Positions 53,490-62,150 of a stretch of 64,000 nucleotides of DNA are shown in pieces (position 1 is the stretch's first letter; every line of letters starts with the position of its first letter). A model generated the notes under the pieces. The model worked only from the letters and a program-made list of their open reading frames with translations, made no database searches and was not told the DNA's origin. Origin of the DNA: Dyella flagellata (GTDB taxonomy: Bacteria > Pseudomonadota > Gammaproteobacteria > Xanthomonadales > Rhodanobacteraceae). The stretch is from assembly GCF_030160275.1 (NCBI RefSeq), contig NZ_BSOA01000043.1, positions 62,001 to 126,000 of the forward strand, read 5' to 3'. The position numbers and the translations under genes are program-made.

Positions 53490-53811
53490 GAGGCGTCCTT
53501 GGCGGCTGGTGGGATAGGAATGATAGGTGGGCGTTCTTGTAGAGCTTGCTCGCGACTCGTTCGATCATCCAACGATGTGCGTCATCATAGCTACCCGTTG
53601 GCCCGGAAATGCTGTGCTGCCAACAAATCGATGTAATGCCTTGCCGCGCACATTGCCCTGCGTTTGGGCTGTCTCGACAGCCATTTGGCCGTTTTTTGCC
53701 ATCGAACCGCTATAAGACCAGTGCAAGGTAGTGGGCTGCTTCGACACGATGCGAATTTGATGCAAGCCTTTGCCGCGTAGGGCTGTTTCCACATCACAGG
53801 GGGGAGTATCC
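53490..53811. other. Divergent promoter region, multicopper oxidase / DAO genes
   Basis: No supported gene. A small hairpin (GGCTGT-CTCG-ACAGCC, 53667-53682) followed by a short T-run near 53691 is seen. The two flanking genes read away from each other. Confidence 0.35.
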
Positions 53812-55008
53812 GTGCAACGACGTCAATTTCTGCGTTATGCAGGGAGCACGCTCGCCATTGGCTCAACCGCCACGCTCGCTGGTTGCGCCCGGCAAGCCGT
53901 CGTCCCAAACGCGAAACCAGTGGTTCCACCGACAGTCGCGCAGCTGGATACGAGCGTCGCCGAGCTGGTGCCGGTCCGGGCGCAGGTGGACCGCATCACC
54001 GGCGTCTACGTTTGCACCCGTCCTTTCCGCGCAGCGGGACCGCGTATCGAACTGGAAAAGCTGGGCCGCAAGGCCATCGTGCATAACTACGGGCATGGTG
54101 GCAGCGGTTGGTCGTTGTCGTGGGGTTCGAGCGCGCTGGCCGTGGACATGGCGCGGGCCACTGGCGTGCGCGAGTTGGGCGTCATCGGCTGCGGTGCGCT
54201 GGGACTGACTTCGGCCCTGCTGGCCCAGCGTGCCGGGATGTCGGTGCGCATCTATGCCAAAGCGTTGCCGCCCGATGTGTTCTCGATGCGCGCCAGCGGC
54301 CTGTGGACACCGCACTCGCGCATTTGCGACGCGCAACACGCCGCGGATTTCGGCGATCGCTGGGAAACCATGGCGCGCACCTCCTATGCCATGTACCAGA
54401 GCATGCTGGGCCTGCCCGGCGATCCGATCGAATGGATCGACGGCTATCACCTGCTCGATGCGGCGCCGGCTCAACCAAGCGAGGCGGTTTCCGACGAGCC
54501 GGACTACGGCGACTTGAGTGATCGCATCAGCGATCTCGCGCCGAACTCCGTCACCCTGCCGGTGGGCAGTACGCCTTTCCAGCAGCCAGTGCGGCGTTTC
54601 AGCATCATGATGTTCAACATCACCAGCTACGCACGCATGCTGATGTCTGATTTCCTGCTGGCGGGCGGCAAAATCGTCGTGCGCGAGTTCACCCACCCGC
54701 GCCAATTGCTGGCACTACCCGAACGCACCTTGATCAATGCTACCGGTTACGGTGCCAGGGCCCTGTTCAGCGACGAGTCGATCATTCCCATACGCGGTCA
54801 GACCGCGCGCCTGATCCCGCAGCCCGATGTGAATTACGCGCTCAATACCAGCCACCTCAGCATGGTGCCGCGCCGCGACGGCCTGCTGGTGCAGGTGATC
54901 GGGGATACGGGCAACTTCAACAATAGCGACCTTACGCCCGATCGCGCCGCCTCCGAGGCCGCGGTGCGACAGCTCGCCGATATCATGGCGACGATGCGCC
55001 GCACCTGA
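53812..55008 (+). CDS. Exported FAD-dependent D-amino-acid oxidase-like protein
   Basis: A 398-residue protein with GTG start after GGGGAG. The N-terminus has a twin-arginine-like RRQFLRYAGS and a lipobox LAGCAR (Cys27), so it may be a Tat-exported lipoprotein. The FAD-binding Rossmann motif GVIGCGALGLTSALLAQRAG lies at about 124-143, and the DAO family wording follows: FSMRASGLWTPHSRICD, INATGYGARALFSDESIIPI, RGQTARLIPQPDVNYALN and a C-terminal RDGLLVQVIGDTGNF. Most D-amino-acid oxidases are cytosolic, so the leader is notable. The substrate is unproven. Confidence 0.83.
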   Translation: MQRRQFLRYAGSTLAIGSTATLAGCARQAVVPNAKPVVPPTVAQLDTSVAELVPVRAQVDRITGVYVCTRPFRAAGPRIELEKLGRKAIVHNYGHGGSGWSLSWGSSALAVDMARATGVRELGVIGCGALGLTSALLAQRAGMSVRIYAKALPPDVFSMRASGLWTPHSRICDAQHAADFGDRWETMARTSYAMYQSMLGLPGDPIEWIDGYHLLDAAPAQPSEAVSDEPDYGDLSDRISDLAPNSVTLPVGSTPFQQPVRRFSIMMFNITSYARMLMSDFLLAGGKIVVREFTHPRQLLALPERTLINATGYGARALFSDESIIPIRGQTARLIPQPDVNYALNTSHLSMVPRRDGLLVQVIGDTGNFNNSDLTPDRAASEAAVRQLADIMATMRRT

Positions 55009-55028
55009 GAGGGCTCATCATCTACTCG

Positions 55029-56513
55029 TCAGTTGTCTGGACCATGCATGCGGTCAAGCAGCCAGGGCAGGGTGATGGCGAGCAGGTAGTACTTGGACGC
55101 AAAGAACTTGTTGCCTAGAAATTTGCGATGCGCGTCCAGCCAGGCTGGCGCGCCCGGCATGACCTCGCGCGCCTGTTCGGCAAAGTTGCGAACCTGATCG
55201 TAGCGCCGGCTGGCCAGCCCGCGCAGATCAAAACGGAAACTGCCCTTGGATTGCACGTAGGGCAGCTCCTTGAAATGCCGCGCGATGTACTTGCGCATCA
55301 GCACCTTGTTCACGCCACCCGGGCCGATCAGCTCATCATCGGCGACGTGATGGAAAACCAGGTCGCGCAATCGTTCGTCGCAATAGGGGAAGGCCAGCCT
55401 GAGCGACATGGCCTTGGCGATGTACATGCATTTGGCGAGCTGCCCCGATTCCACGATGGTGAGCGCAATGCGGCGTACCGCTTCCTTGGATTTCGCCGCG
55501 TCGATGTCGGGGCGAAATGGCTTGAGGCGCTGCCGTGAGCGGTCCGCGATCGTGCAGCCGAACAAGGCATCCACTTCCGCATCACTAAAACGCGAGCCGG
55601 GAAAGAACCGCTCGAAAGTATCCATCTGCAAAGTCGAAAGAAAGAAGCAGAGCTTGAAGTGACGGCTCACCAGGCTCGACGTGAACAGCTTTTGCGGTAA
55701 ACGCAGGCCGCGCGCCAGCAGCCGGAGCAAGCGCTCCCTGTTGTGCAAAGGAGCCCCGAAATATTCGTCCGCGCCCAGGCCGTCGATGATGCCGTCGCCA
55801 CCCCGGGCATGAACTTCCGTCGCCAGATCGGCATAGGACAGTAGGGCAAAATCGGCGGTAAGCAAGGGGATGCGCGGCAGCATCGCGAGGTAACGATCGT
55901 AGGCGCGCTCCGGTTCGCACACCAGCGTCTCGTGGCGCAAGCCAAGTTTTTTTGCGACCAGGCGCGCCGACGGAACTTCATCTTCCTCGCTGCCGCCCAG
56001 GTAGGTGAAGCAGATGGTGTCGGGGCGCGCCTCGGCCAGCGCGATGGCCAAGGTGGTGGAATCCTTGCCGCCGCTTTGAAACAGCCATGGAGCCTGCATG
56101 TTTGCCGTAGCGTGAGTGATTGAATCGCACAGCAGGCGGTGATAGGACTCAAGCAACTCGTTTTCGTCGACCGTCCCGGGCGGAGGGCGAGAAGGCGCCA
56201 AAGCCGATTGGAACCGGTAGTGATACCGCGGATCGCCGTGCATGTCCTGCGCCGGGTCGAAACCGGTCCCAGCCAGCTTCACATTCCGATAGATGGAATG
56301 CGGCGGATAGACAAACGAATTTCGCATCAGGTCGGCGAGTGAAACCGGATCGAGCCGGAAATCGCCACCTTGGAGCCGATCGAGCGGCGAGAAGTCGATT
56401 TCGCGTAGATAAGGCGAAGTGCCGATCTGGACGTTCAAACGACCGCGGGGGCCGGGGCTCAAGGCAAAGTTCGTGGCTCCCATGGCGCTCTCGTCGATTT
56501 GGGAATCTCTCAT
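55029..56513 (-). CDS. Asparagine-synthetase-like ATPase without glutaminase domain (copy 1)
   Basis: A 494-residue protein with an Asn_synthase C-terminal domain. The PP-loop SGGKDSTTLA is at 147-156 and the second nucleotide/pyrophosphate site is DGLGADEYFG with Glu250. The first about 115 residues keep only a remnant of the normal N-terminal region (SFVYPPHSIYRNVKLAGTGF); the Cys-2 nucleophile needed for glutamine hydrolysis is absent, because the protein begins MRDSQIDESA. Such proteins activate a carboxylate with ATP and join it to an amine; lasso-peptide cyclases and beta-lactam synthetase are relatives. Substrate unknown. It is nearly identical in layout to the gene at 59519. Confidence 0.85.
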   Translation of the reverse strand: MRDSQIDESAMGATNFALSPGPRGRLNVQIGTSPYLREIDFSPLDRLQGGDFRLDPVSLADLMRNSFVYPPHSIYRNVKLAGTGFDPAQDMHGDPRYHYRFQSALAPSRPPPGTVDENELLESYHRLLCDSITHATANMQAPWLFQSGGKDSTTLAIALAEARPDTICFTYLGGSEEDEVPSARLVAKKLGLRHETLVCEPERAYDRYLAMLPRIPLLTADFALLSYADLATEVHARGGDGIIDGLGADEYFGAPLHNRERLLRLLARGLRLPQKLFTSSLVSRHFKLCFFLSTLQMDTFERFFPGSRFSDAEVDALFGCTIADRSRQRLKPFRPDIDAAKSKEAVRRIALTIVESGQLAKCMYIAKAMSLRLAFPYCDERLRDLVFHHVADDELIGPGGVNKVLMRKYIARHFKELPYVQSKGSFRFDLRGLASRRYDQVRNFAEQAREVMPGAPAWLDAHRKFLGNKFFASKYYLLAITLPWLLDRMHGPDN

Positions 56514-56804
56514 GGCTCAACCCCCCAACCGTTTCCTCGTTTTTCTTGGCTGCGGTCGAGGAACCCAGCACTGCAGTGTTGAATGAAGTGGGACATGAGT
56601 GGGTTGCGCCGTTGCTCGTTTTTGGTTGCCGCGCGCAAATCACGAGCGTCCCTGCGGGTTGGTATCGGGCAAGCACGCGCACAGCCGGTTAGGTGAATGA
56701 GCTTAGCCAAAGCAATGTCTACGCGAGAGCAATGTAGGGTGACGGTAGCTATGAATATGGCTAACCCGGCATGTTGGGGCTGCACCATATACGTCTGGCT
56801 GCGT

Positions 56805-56872
56805 GTAGGCTGGGATGACAATCCCAGCTTTCTGTCTCGCATCCCGATGCTGGGATTGCCATCCAAGCCCAC
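56805..56872. repeat. GTAG-type palindromic repeat (copy 7, degraded right arm)
   Basis: The left unit (GTAGGCTGGGATGACAATC...) is intact; the right unit ends AAGCCCAC instead of CAGCCTAC. It lies in the 362-bp gap between the hybrid kinase stop and copy 1 of the asparagine-synthetase-like gene, where no other gene is seen, and may end the kinase transcript. Confidence 0.8.
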
Positions 56873-56875
56873 GTG

Positions 56876-58711
56876 CTAAGGATGCTTGTTCAGAGTGGCG
56901 TGCAGCGCTTCGGCAAGCTGCCGAATGGTGAAGGGTTTGGCCAACAAATGAATGTGCTTGTGGCTTTGTGTGGCGCGTTCGACGATATCGGGCGCATAGC
57001 CGCTCATCAGCAATACCCGAAGCTCCGGAAATCGTCCTGTCATCGCGTCTGCCAGCTGCACGCCGCTGGATCCTGGCATCACTACGTCGGTGAGCAGGAT
57101 GGAAACTTCCGGGTGCGCCTCCAGCACGCGCTCGGCAGCCTCGGCATTTTCGGCTTGGAGCGCGCGGTAGCCAAGTTCTTCCACCGCCGTAGTCACAAAG
57201 ACACGGACTTCGGCGCTATCTTCAACGACCAGCACTGTGTTGGGTAGCGCCGCAACCAGACTATTACGGCCGGCGACTGGTGCGGGCTCGGCTTTTTCAG
57301 CGCGCGGCAAATAGAGCTTGACGGTGGTGCCAACCCCCACCTCGCTGTAAATCTTGGTATGCCCCTTGGACTGGGCCAGAAAACCATGGATTTGAGCAAG
57401 CCCAAGACCTGTGCCTTTCCCCACCGACTTGGTGGTGAAGTAGGGCTCGAAGACCTTGTGCAATACCTCCTGGCTCATACCGTGGCCGGTATCCGATACC
57501 GACACCATCACGTATTCGCCCAAAGCTACCCCTTCATTCTGCCTGACGTAGCTCTGATCGAGATAGGCGTTGGCGGTTTCGATGGTGAGTTGTCCGTGCC
57601 CCTCCATCGCGTCACGGCTGTTTACCGCGAGGTTGAGAATGGCGCTGGCCAACTGGGGCTGATCCACAAAAGCAGGCCACACGCGTTCGCCAAGCATGAG
57701 TTGAAGGGTGATGTTCTCGCCCAGCGTCCGGCTGAGGATGGTGAACATCTCTTGCACACATTCATTTACGTCAATGGAAGTGGGATGCAGAGCCTGCCGC
57801 CTTGAAAAGGCGAGCAGCCGTTTGGTCAACTCAGCGGTCCTGCTGGCCCCTATCAGCGCATTGTTGATGAACTTGTCTGCGGTGTCGGCTCCCAGGGGAA
57901 GCCGGCGCTGTGCCATTTCCAGGTTGCCCACGATGATGGCAAGCATGTTGTTGAAGTCGTGGGCGATTCCTCCCGTCAACTGTCCAAGGGCCTCCATCTT
58001 TTGTGCTTGACGGAGCTGGGCTTCGGTGGCTTGCTGATGCTCCATCTGCTCTTTGAGTACCGCGTTTTTGAATTGCATTTCGTAACGTTGTTGCACCTCC
58101 CTGCGAATCACCAAAATGGCGAGAAGGAGCGCCAGCAGGGTGGTGGCGATGATCACCCCCAGAAGCTGCTGCTGCCATTGGTGGGCGCGCTGCAAGTTCG
58201 CTGCTTCCCGCTTTGTTTCGTACGCATCCAATTGCATCAAGAGCTGGCGGACTTGATCCATCAGATGAAGGTCGTAACCTGCTTTTGCGGCGGCCAGCGC
58301 GGATGCCTGGTCATTGGCTCCGCGTAGCTCGATGGTGTGCGCAAGCACAGCCATCTTTTTCGCTACGACCGCATCGAGCTTGTCCAGGAGCTTGCGCTGG
58401 ATCGGATCATTGGCAATCAGCGAGCGAAGTTCCGCCTGGGTATCAGGAAGTTGCCTTCGAACTCGAAGGTAAGGTTGCAAATAGTCGGCCTCGCCAACCA
58501 GCAAGTAGCCGCGTTGGCCGTTTTCGGCATCGCGCATCTCGCCGAACAATTCTCCAATGGCCTGTCGGATTTGCATGGACTGGTTCAACTGTGCATTGGC
58601 ATGACGACTGTTGACGGAGGCGATCGTGGCCAAGGCGCAGGCCGCCAACATGAGCAGGAGCCCGGCCCAGATTTCCGGGTGCACAGTTTTTTTCTTAGGA
58701 TGGCTTGGCAT
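56876..58711 (-). CDS. CHASE3 hybrid sensor histidine kinase with C-terminal receiver (paralogue of 9955-11784)
   Basis: A 611-residue membrane kinase with the same domain order as the gene at 9955: TM1 about 13-34, CHASE3 (RDAENGQRGYLLVGEADYL), TM2 about 183-205, HisKA (LTGGIAHDFNNML), HATPase_c (GKGTGLGLAQIHGF) and receiver (LLTDVVMPGSSGVQL, HLLAKPFTIRQL). The two proteins align without gaps over the kinase core. It sits between the two asparagine-synthetase-like genes, reading the same way, and could sense a signal that controls them; no direct evidence. No partner response regulator is near. Confidence 0.9.
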   Translation of the reverse strand: MPSHPKKKTVHPEIWAGLLLMLAACALATIASVNSRHANAQLNQSMQIRQAIGELFGEMRDAENGQRGYLLVGEADYLQPYLRVRRQLPDTQAELRSLIANDPIQRKLLDKLDAVVAKKMAVLAHTIELRGANDQASALAAAKAGYDLHLMDQVRQLLMQLDAYETKREAANLQRAHQWQQQLLGVIIATTLLALLLAILVIRREVQQRYEMQFKNAVLKEQMEHQQATEAQLRQAQKMEALGQLTGGIAHDFNNMLAIIVGNLEMAQRRLPLGADTADKFINNALIGASRTAELTKRLLAFSRRQALHPTSIDVNECVQEMFTILSRTLGENITLQLMLGERVWPAFVDQPQLASAILNLAVNSRDAMEGHGQLTIETANAYLDQSYVRQNEGVALGEYVMVSVSDTGHGMSQEVLHKVFEPYFTTKSVGKGTGLGLAQIHGFLAQSKGHTKIYSEVGVGTTVKLYLPRAEKAEPAPVAGRNSLVAALPNTVLVVEDSAEVRVFVTTAVEELGYRALQAENAEAAERVLEAHPEVSILLTDVVMPGSSGVQLADAMTGRFPELRVLLMSGYAPDIVERATQSHKHIHLLAKPFTIRQLAEALHATLNKHP

Positions 58712-58930
58712 GCCGCAACATCCAGTTCAATCGCGAATTTCGCCGGTCGATGCGTGGGTGCTTCGCCGCATTGCACTGCGAAGGCATACATTCCGACGTG
58801 CAGCAATTCGATGCGCTACAGCGACTAGCCATCGCGCAATGCCAAGGCTCGTATGTGCGAGCTGATTTATTGGCAACGGGTGCCCAGCGGCCAACCGAGA
58901 GAAAGCCGTTGGTAAGCGCTTGCACGACAA

Positions 58931-59326
58931 TTATCGATGGGGCGCGGCGGACAAATGGCCGACGTCACCTTCGCCTCGTTTGAGCGCGCCCGTGTCCGGG
59001 ACCTTGCCTTGCGCGATCAGGCACGTGGCCTGGAATAGCCCGGGAAACAGAAGCCGATAGCTGATGGTGCCACCGCGCCGCGCAATCAGGCGCTCGATGT
59101 CGGGCCATGTATCGGCGTCCAGCGCTTCTGCGAACGCTCCCTGGCTTGGCGATTTCGTGAAGTCGCGGGGAATCTGGAACCCGCTGAGCAGAGCACTGAA
59201 AGGAAGCATGGAAAGGGTGGCAGCATCCGGGTCCACGTCGGATGGCTCGACGACGAACTGGACCGATCCGCCACCCAGTAAAAACTGCCGAAACTCCATG
59301 GGGTCTGGACGTTCAACAATCGTCAT
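58931..59326 (-). CDS. Protein of unknown function in the asparagine-synthetase-like cluster (131 aa)
   Basis: A soluble protein starting at the ATG 59326 (AGAGGGA 10 bases upstream). An in-frame ATG at 59509 would add 61 residues with a Cys-rich CCALEASTYCEC end; its codon usage is weaker. Visible sequence: FRQFLLGGGSVQFVVEPSDV, LSMLPFSALLSGFQIPRDFT and GTISYRLLFPGLFQATCLIA. No known family is recognised. The reading direction and position (192 bp after copy 2 of the ATPase gene, or nine bases if the longer form is real) suggest a shared transcript. Confidence 0.6.
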   Translation of the reverse strand: MTIVERPDPMEFRQFLLGGGSVQFVVEPSDVDPDAATLSMLPFSALLSGFQIPRDFTKSPSQGAFAEALDADTWPDIERLIARRGGTISYRLLFPGLFQATCLIAQGKVPDTGALKRGEGDVGHLSAAPHR

Positions 59327-59518
59327 GGACGGGTCCCTCTTTCTTCGGACGCCTGCCTCTTTCTTGTACCTTACGAAGTCAAACAGTTGAGTGAAAGCAA
59401 GCATTTTCGACAGGTCATGGGCATGTCGCCGGCGGGCGATTCGTGTTGCCGGGTGCGACTGACATTCACAATATGTAGACGCCTCCAATGCGCAGCACTC
59501 TGCCGTCATGAAGGGCGC

Positions 59519-61018
59519 TCACTTGACGTGGGTGGCGATCTTGCTGCCGTGTATGCGGTCAAGCAACCAGGGCAGGGTGACCGCGAGCAGATAGAACTTG
59601 GACGCGAAGTATTTGTTGTCCAGGAATTTGCGATTTGTATCCAGCCAGGCCGGCGCGCCCGGCATCACGTCGCGCGCTCGTTCGGCAAAGGCGCGAACCT
59701 GGTCAAAACGCCGGCTGGCGAGTCCGCGCAGGTCGAAACGGAAACTGCCCTTGGATACCACGTAGGGCAGCTCCTTGAAGTGCCGCGCGATGTACTTGCG
59801 CATCAACACCTTGTTCACTCCGCCGGGGCCTATCAAGTTGTCATCGGGTACGTGGTTGAAAACCCAGTCGCGCAACTGTTCGTCGCAATAGGGGTAGGCC
59901 AGCCGCAGCGATACGGCCTTGGCCATATACATTCCCTTGGCAAGCATGCTCGATTCCAGGATGGTGCACGTAATACGACGTATGGCTTCCTTCGATTGGG
60001 CCGCGCCGATGTCGGAGCGAAACGACTCGATGCGCTGCCGCGAGCGGGCCGATATGTCGCAACCGAACAAGGCGTCCACTTCCTCGTCACTGAAACGCGA
60101 GCCAGGGAAATATCGCTCGAAAGGATCCATCTGCAGGGTCGACAGCACAAAGCAAAGCTTGAAGTTGCGGCTCACCAGGCTGGAGGTGAACAGTTCCTGC
60201 GGTAAACGGATGCCTTGCGCCAACAGCGCCAGCAAATGGTCCATGCGATGCAAAGGCGTTCCAAAATACTGGTCCGCGCCGAGGCCGTCGATGATGCCGT
60301 CGCCGCCCCGTGCGTGAACTTCCGTCGCCAGGTCGGCGTAGGACAGTGCGGCAAAATCGGCGGTCAGCAGGGGCAGGCGCGGGAGCACCGCGAGGTAGCG
60401 ATCGTAGGCGCGCTCCGGATTGCATTCCAGCGACTCATGACGCAAGCCTAGCCTTTTGGCGACCAGCCGTGCCGAGGCAATTTCATTTTCCTCGCTACCG
60501 CCCAGATAGGTGAAGCAGGTGGTGTCGGGGCGCGTTTCGGCCAGCGCGATGGCCAAGGTGGTGGAATCCTTGCCGCCGCTTTGCAGCAGCCATGGAGCAC
60601 GCATATTTGCCGTGGTGCGAGCGATCGAATTGCACAGCAGGCAGTGATACGTCTCAAGCAATTTGTGTACGTCGAGCGCCCCGGGTGGTGGGCGCGACGG
60701 CGCCAAGGCCGACTGAAAGCGGTAGTGGTACTGCGGAGCGATGTGCATGTCTTGCGCCGGATCGAAACCCGTCCCAGCCAGCTTCACATTCCGATAGATG
60801 GAATGCGGGGGATAGACGAACGAATTTCGCAACAGGTCGGCGAGCGAGACGGGATCCACCAAGACCTCTTCGCCTTGGAGCTTGTCGAGCGGCGAAAAGT
60901 CGACCTCGCCCTGATAGGGGGAGGTGTCGATCTGGACGTTGGACCGATCGCAGGTCCCGGAGCTTAAAGTGAAGCTCGTTGCTTCAATGGAGAGCGTGTC
61001 TATCTGGGAGTCTTTCAT
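59519..61018 (-). CDS. Asparagine-synthetase-like ATPase without glutaminase domain (copy 2)
   Basis: A 499-residue close paralogue of the gene at 55029, with the PP-loop SGGKDSTTLA at 147-156 in the same register. Like copy 1 it lacks the Cys-2 glutaminase site (MKDSQIDTLS). One key change stands out: copy 1 has GADEYFG, copy 2 has GADQYFG (Gln250), at a position that is acidic in standard asparagine synthetases. It starts 12 bases after the stop of the GT2 gene, so both are probably one operon. The function of the pair is unknown; exopolysaccharide or LPS sugar amidation, or peptide cyclization, are possibilities. Confidence 0.85.
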   Translation of the reverse strand: MKDSQIDTLSIEATSFTLSSGTCDRSNVQIDTSPYQGEVDFSPLDKLQGEEVLVDPVSLADLLRNSFVYPPHSIYRNVKLAGTGFDPAQDMHIAPQYHYRFQSALAPSRPPPGALDVHKLLETYHCLLCNSIARTTANMRAPWLLQSGGKDSTTLAIALAETRPDTTCFTYLGGSEENEIASARLVAKRLGLRHESLECNPERAYDRYLAVLPRLPLLTADFAALSYADLATEVHARGGDGIIDGLGADQYFGTPLHRMDHLLALLAQGIRLPQELFTSSLVSRNFKLCFVLSTLQMDPFERYFPGSRFSDEEVDALFGCDISARSRQRIESFRSDIGAAQSKEAIRRITCTILESSMLAKGMYMAKAVSLRLAYPYCDEQLRDWVFNHVPDDNLIGPGGVNKVLMRKYIARHFKELPYVVSKGSFRFDLRGLASRRFDQVRAFAERARDVMPGAPAWLDTNRKFLDNKYFASKFYLLAVTLPWLLDRIHGSKIATHVK

Positions 61019-61030
61019 GGCTCGAAACTC

Positions 61031-61918
61031 TCAACCGTGACGGATCCACTTGCGCAGGCAACGGCGAAGGTGTCGCGCCAAGCCCATCACATGAGCTGCG
61101 TACAGCTGTCCCGTGCTCAACAGGCCCTGCTTATGCAAGGTATTGCGCACATCCACGGCAGCCAGGTACATGGCCGTTAGATCGCCGCTCAGTCCGCCCG
61201 CTCCGAAGGGAGGTTTGTGCCAGGAGGCCAGCACCTGGTTGAGCCGCGCGCAGCGATGGCCGGACAACAGGATCTGTGCCCATAACAGGAAGTCCTCGGC
61301 GCGACGCCGGTTCTCGTCGAAGCGAAACGGCACGTCTCGACGCAGCATGATCGATGCCGTTGGGAACGAGCGGCGGAACAACGAGAAGCCTCGCCGGGAG
61401 ATCCGGCATTCAATCGGATAGCACAGGGCCGGTGCGAGGGCATAGCGTGCCTGCACGTTCATGTCGTGGGCGATCAGGGCAATCCGCGGGTCGTCGTTCA
61501 CGGCTTCCATCTGCAAGCGCAGCTTGTGTGGATGCCAGCTGTCGTCGGCGTCCAGAAAGGCCACCCATGGCTGGGTGGCATGGGTCCAGCCCCAGTTGCG
61601 GGCCGCTGCAGGGCCTCGGTTTCCGGGCATGGCCAGCACCTTGATCCAGCCCGGCGGATACTGCAGCGCGATAGCTTTCAGCTGTGCCAGCGTGCCATCG
61701 CCGCTGCCATCGTCGACCAGCAGCACCTCCGCCGGACGAAACTTCTGGCTGGCCACCGAACTAACGGCTTGCGCGATGGTGTGCGCGCATTGAAAGCAGG
61801 GCACCACTACGCTGACCGGCGCCAGGGCTCGCTGGTTGAGTTTCCTGATTCGGTGGATTATCGACGCCGCGGGGCGGCCGGTTCCTTCTGCGCTGCCCAG
61901 GATCAATCGATAGGACAT
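61031..61918 (-). CDS. Family 2 glycosyltransferase
   Basis: A 295-residue GT2 enzyme. The ATG at 61918 has GGGAG about 8 bases upstream; the frame before it is not supported. Markers: APVSVVVPCFQCAHTIAQAV (nucleotide-sugar-binding start), AEVLLVDDGSGDGTLAQL, WVAFLDADDSWHPHKL (DxD-type metal site DAD) and ENRRRAEDFLLWAQIL (acidic catalytic base in the ED motif). No membrane segment, so it is cytoplasmic or peripheral. The acceptor and donor sugar are unknown. It leads the operon with copy 2 of the asparagine-synthetase-like gene. Confidence 0.88.
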   Translation of the reverse strand: MSYRLILGSAEGTGRPAASIIHRIRKLNQRALAPVSVVVPCFQCAHTIAQAVSSVASQKFRPAEVLLVDDGSGDGTLAQLKAIALQYPPGWIKVLAMPGNRGPAAARNWGWTHATQPWVAFLDADDSWHPHKLRLQMEAVNDDPRIALIAHDMNVQARYALAPALCYPIECRISRRGFSLFRRSFPTASIMLRRDVPFRFDENRRRAEDFLLWAQILLSGHRCARLNQVLASWHKPPFGAGGLSGDLTAMYLAAVDVRNTLHKQGLLSTGQLYAAHVMGLARHLRRCLRKWIRHG

Positions 61919-62150
61919 AAAGGCGCTCCCGCACCGCGTTACGCATGTGCGCCATAGGTCATAAACCACCACTGGCGACGCATGGCATCGCGGGTGGCGC
62001 ATCCCCTATTAGCTGGTACCGGGCGGTAGTGTGATCCTAGTAGCGGTTCTGTCGAATTGGGGTATAGGCGCGGGTACTCCATCGGATGGGCTGCGTGAAC
62101 CTGCTGGGCATGCTCCAGCCCGCCACCTGGACCCAAGGTGGCCATAATCC

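Noticed and set aside
58727-58930. A short minus-strand frame next to the asparagine-synthetase-like cluster, considered as a lasso-type precursor peptide
   Set aside because: No leader/core pattern (Gly1 with Asp/Glu at 7-9) and no B-type protease or RRE gene is present, so a lasso cluster is not supported.
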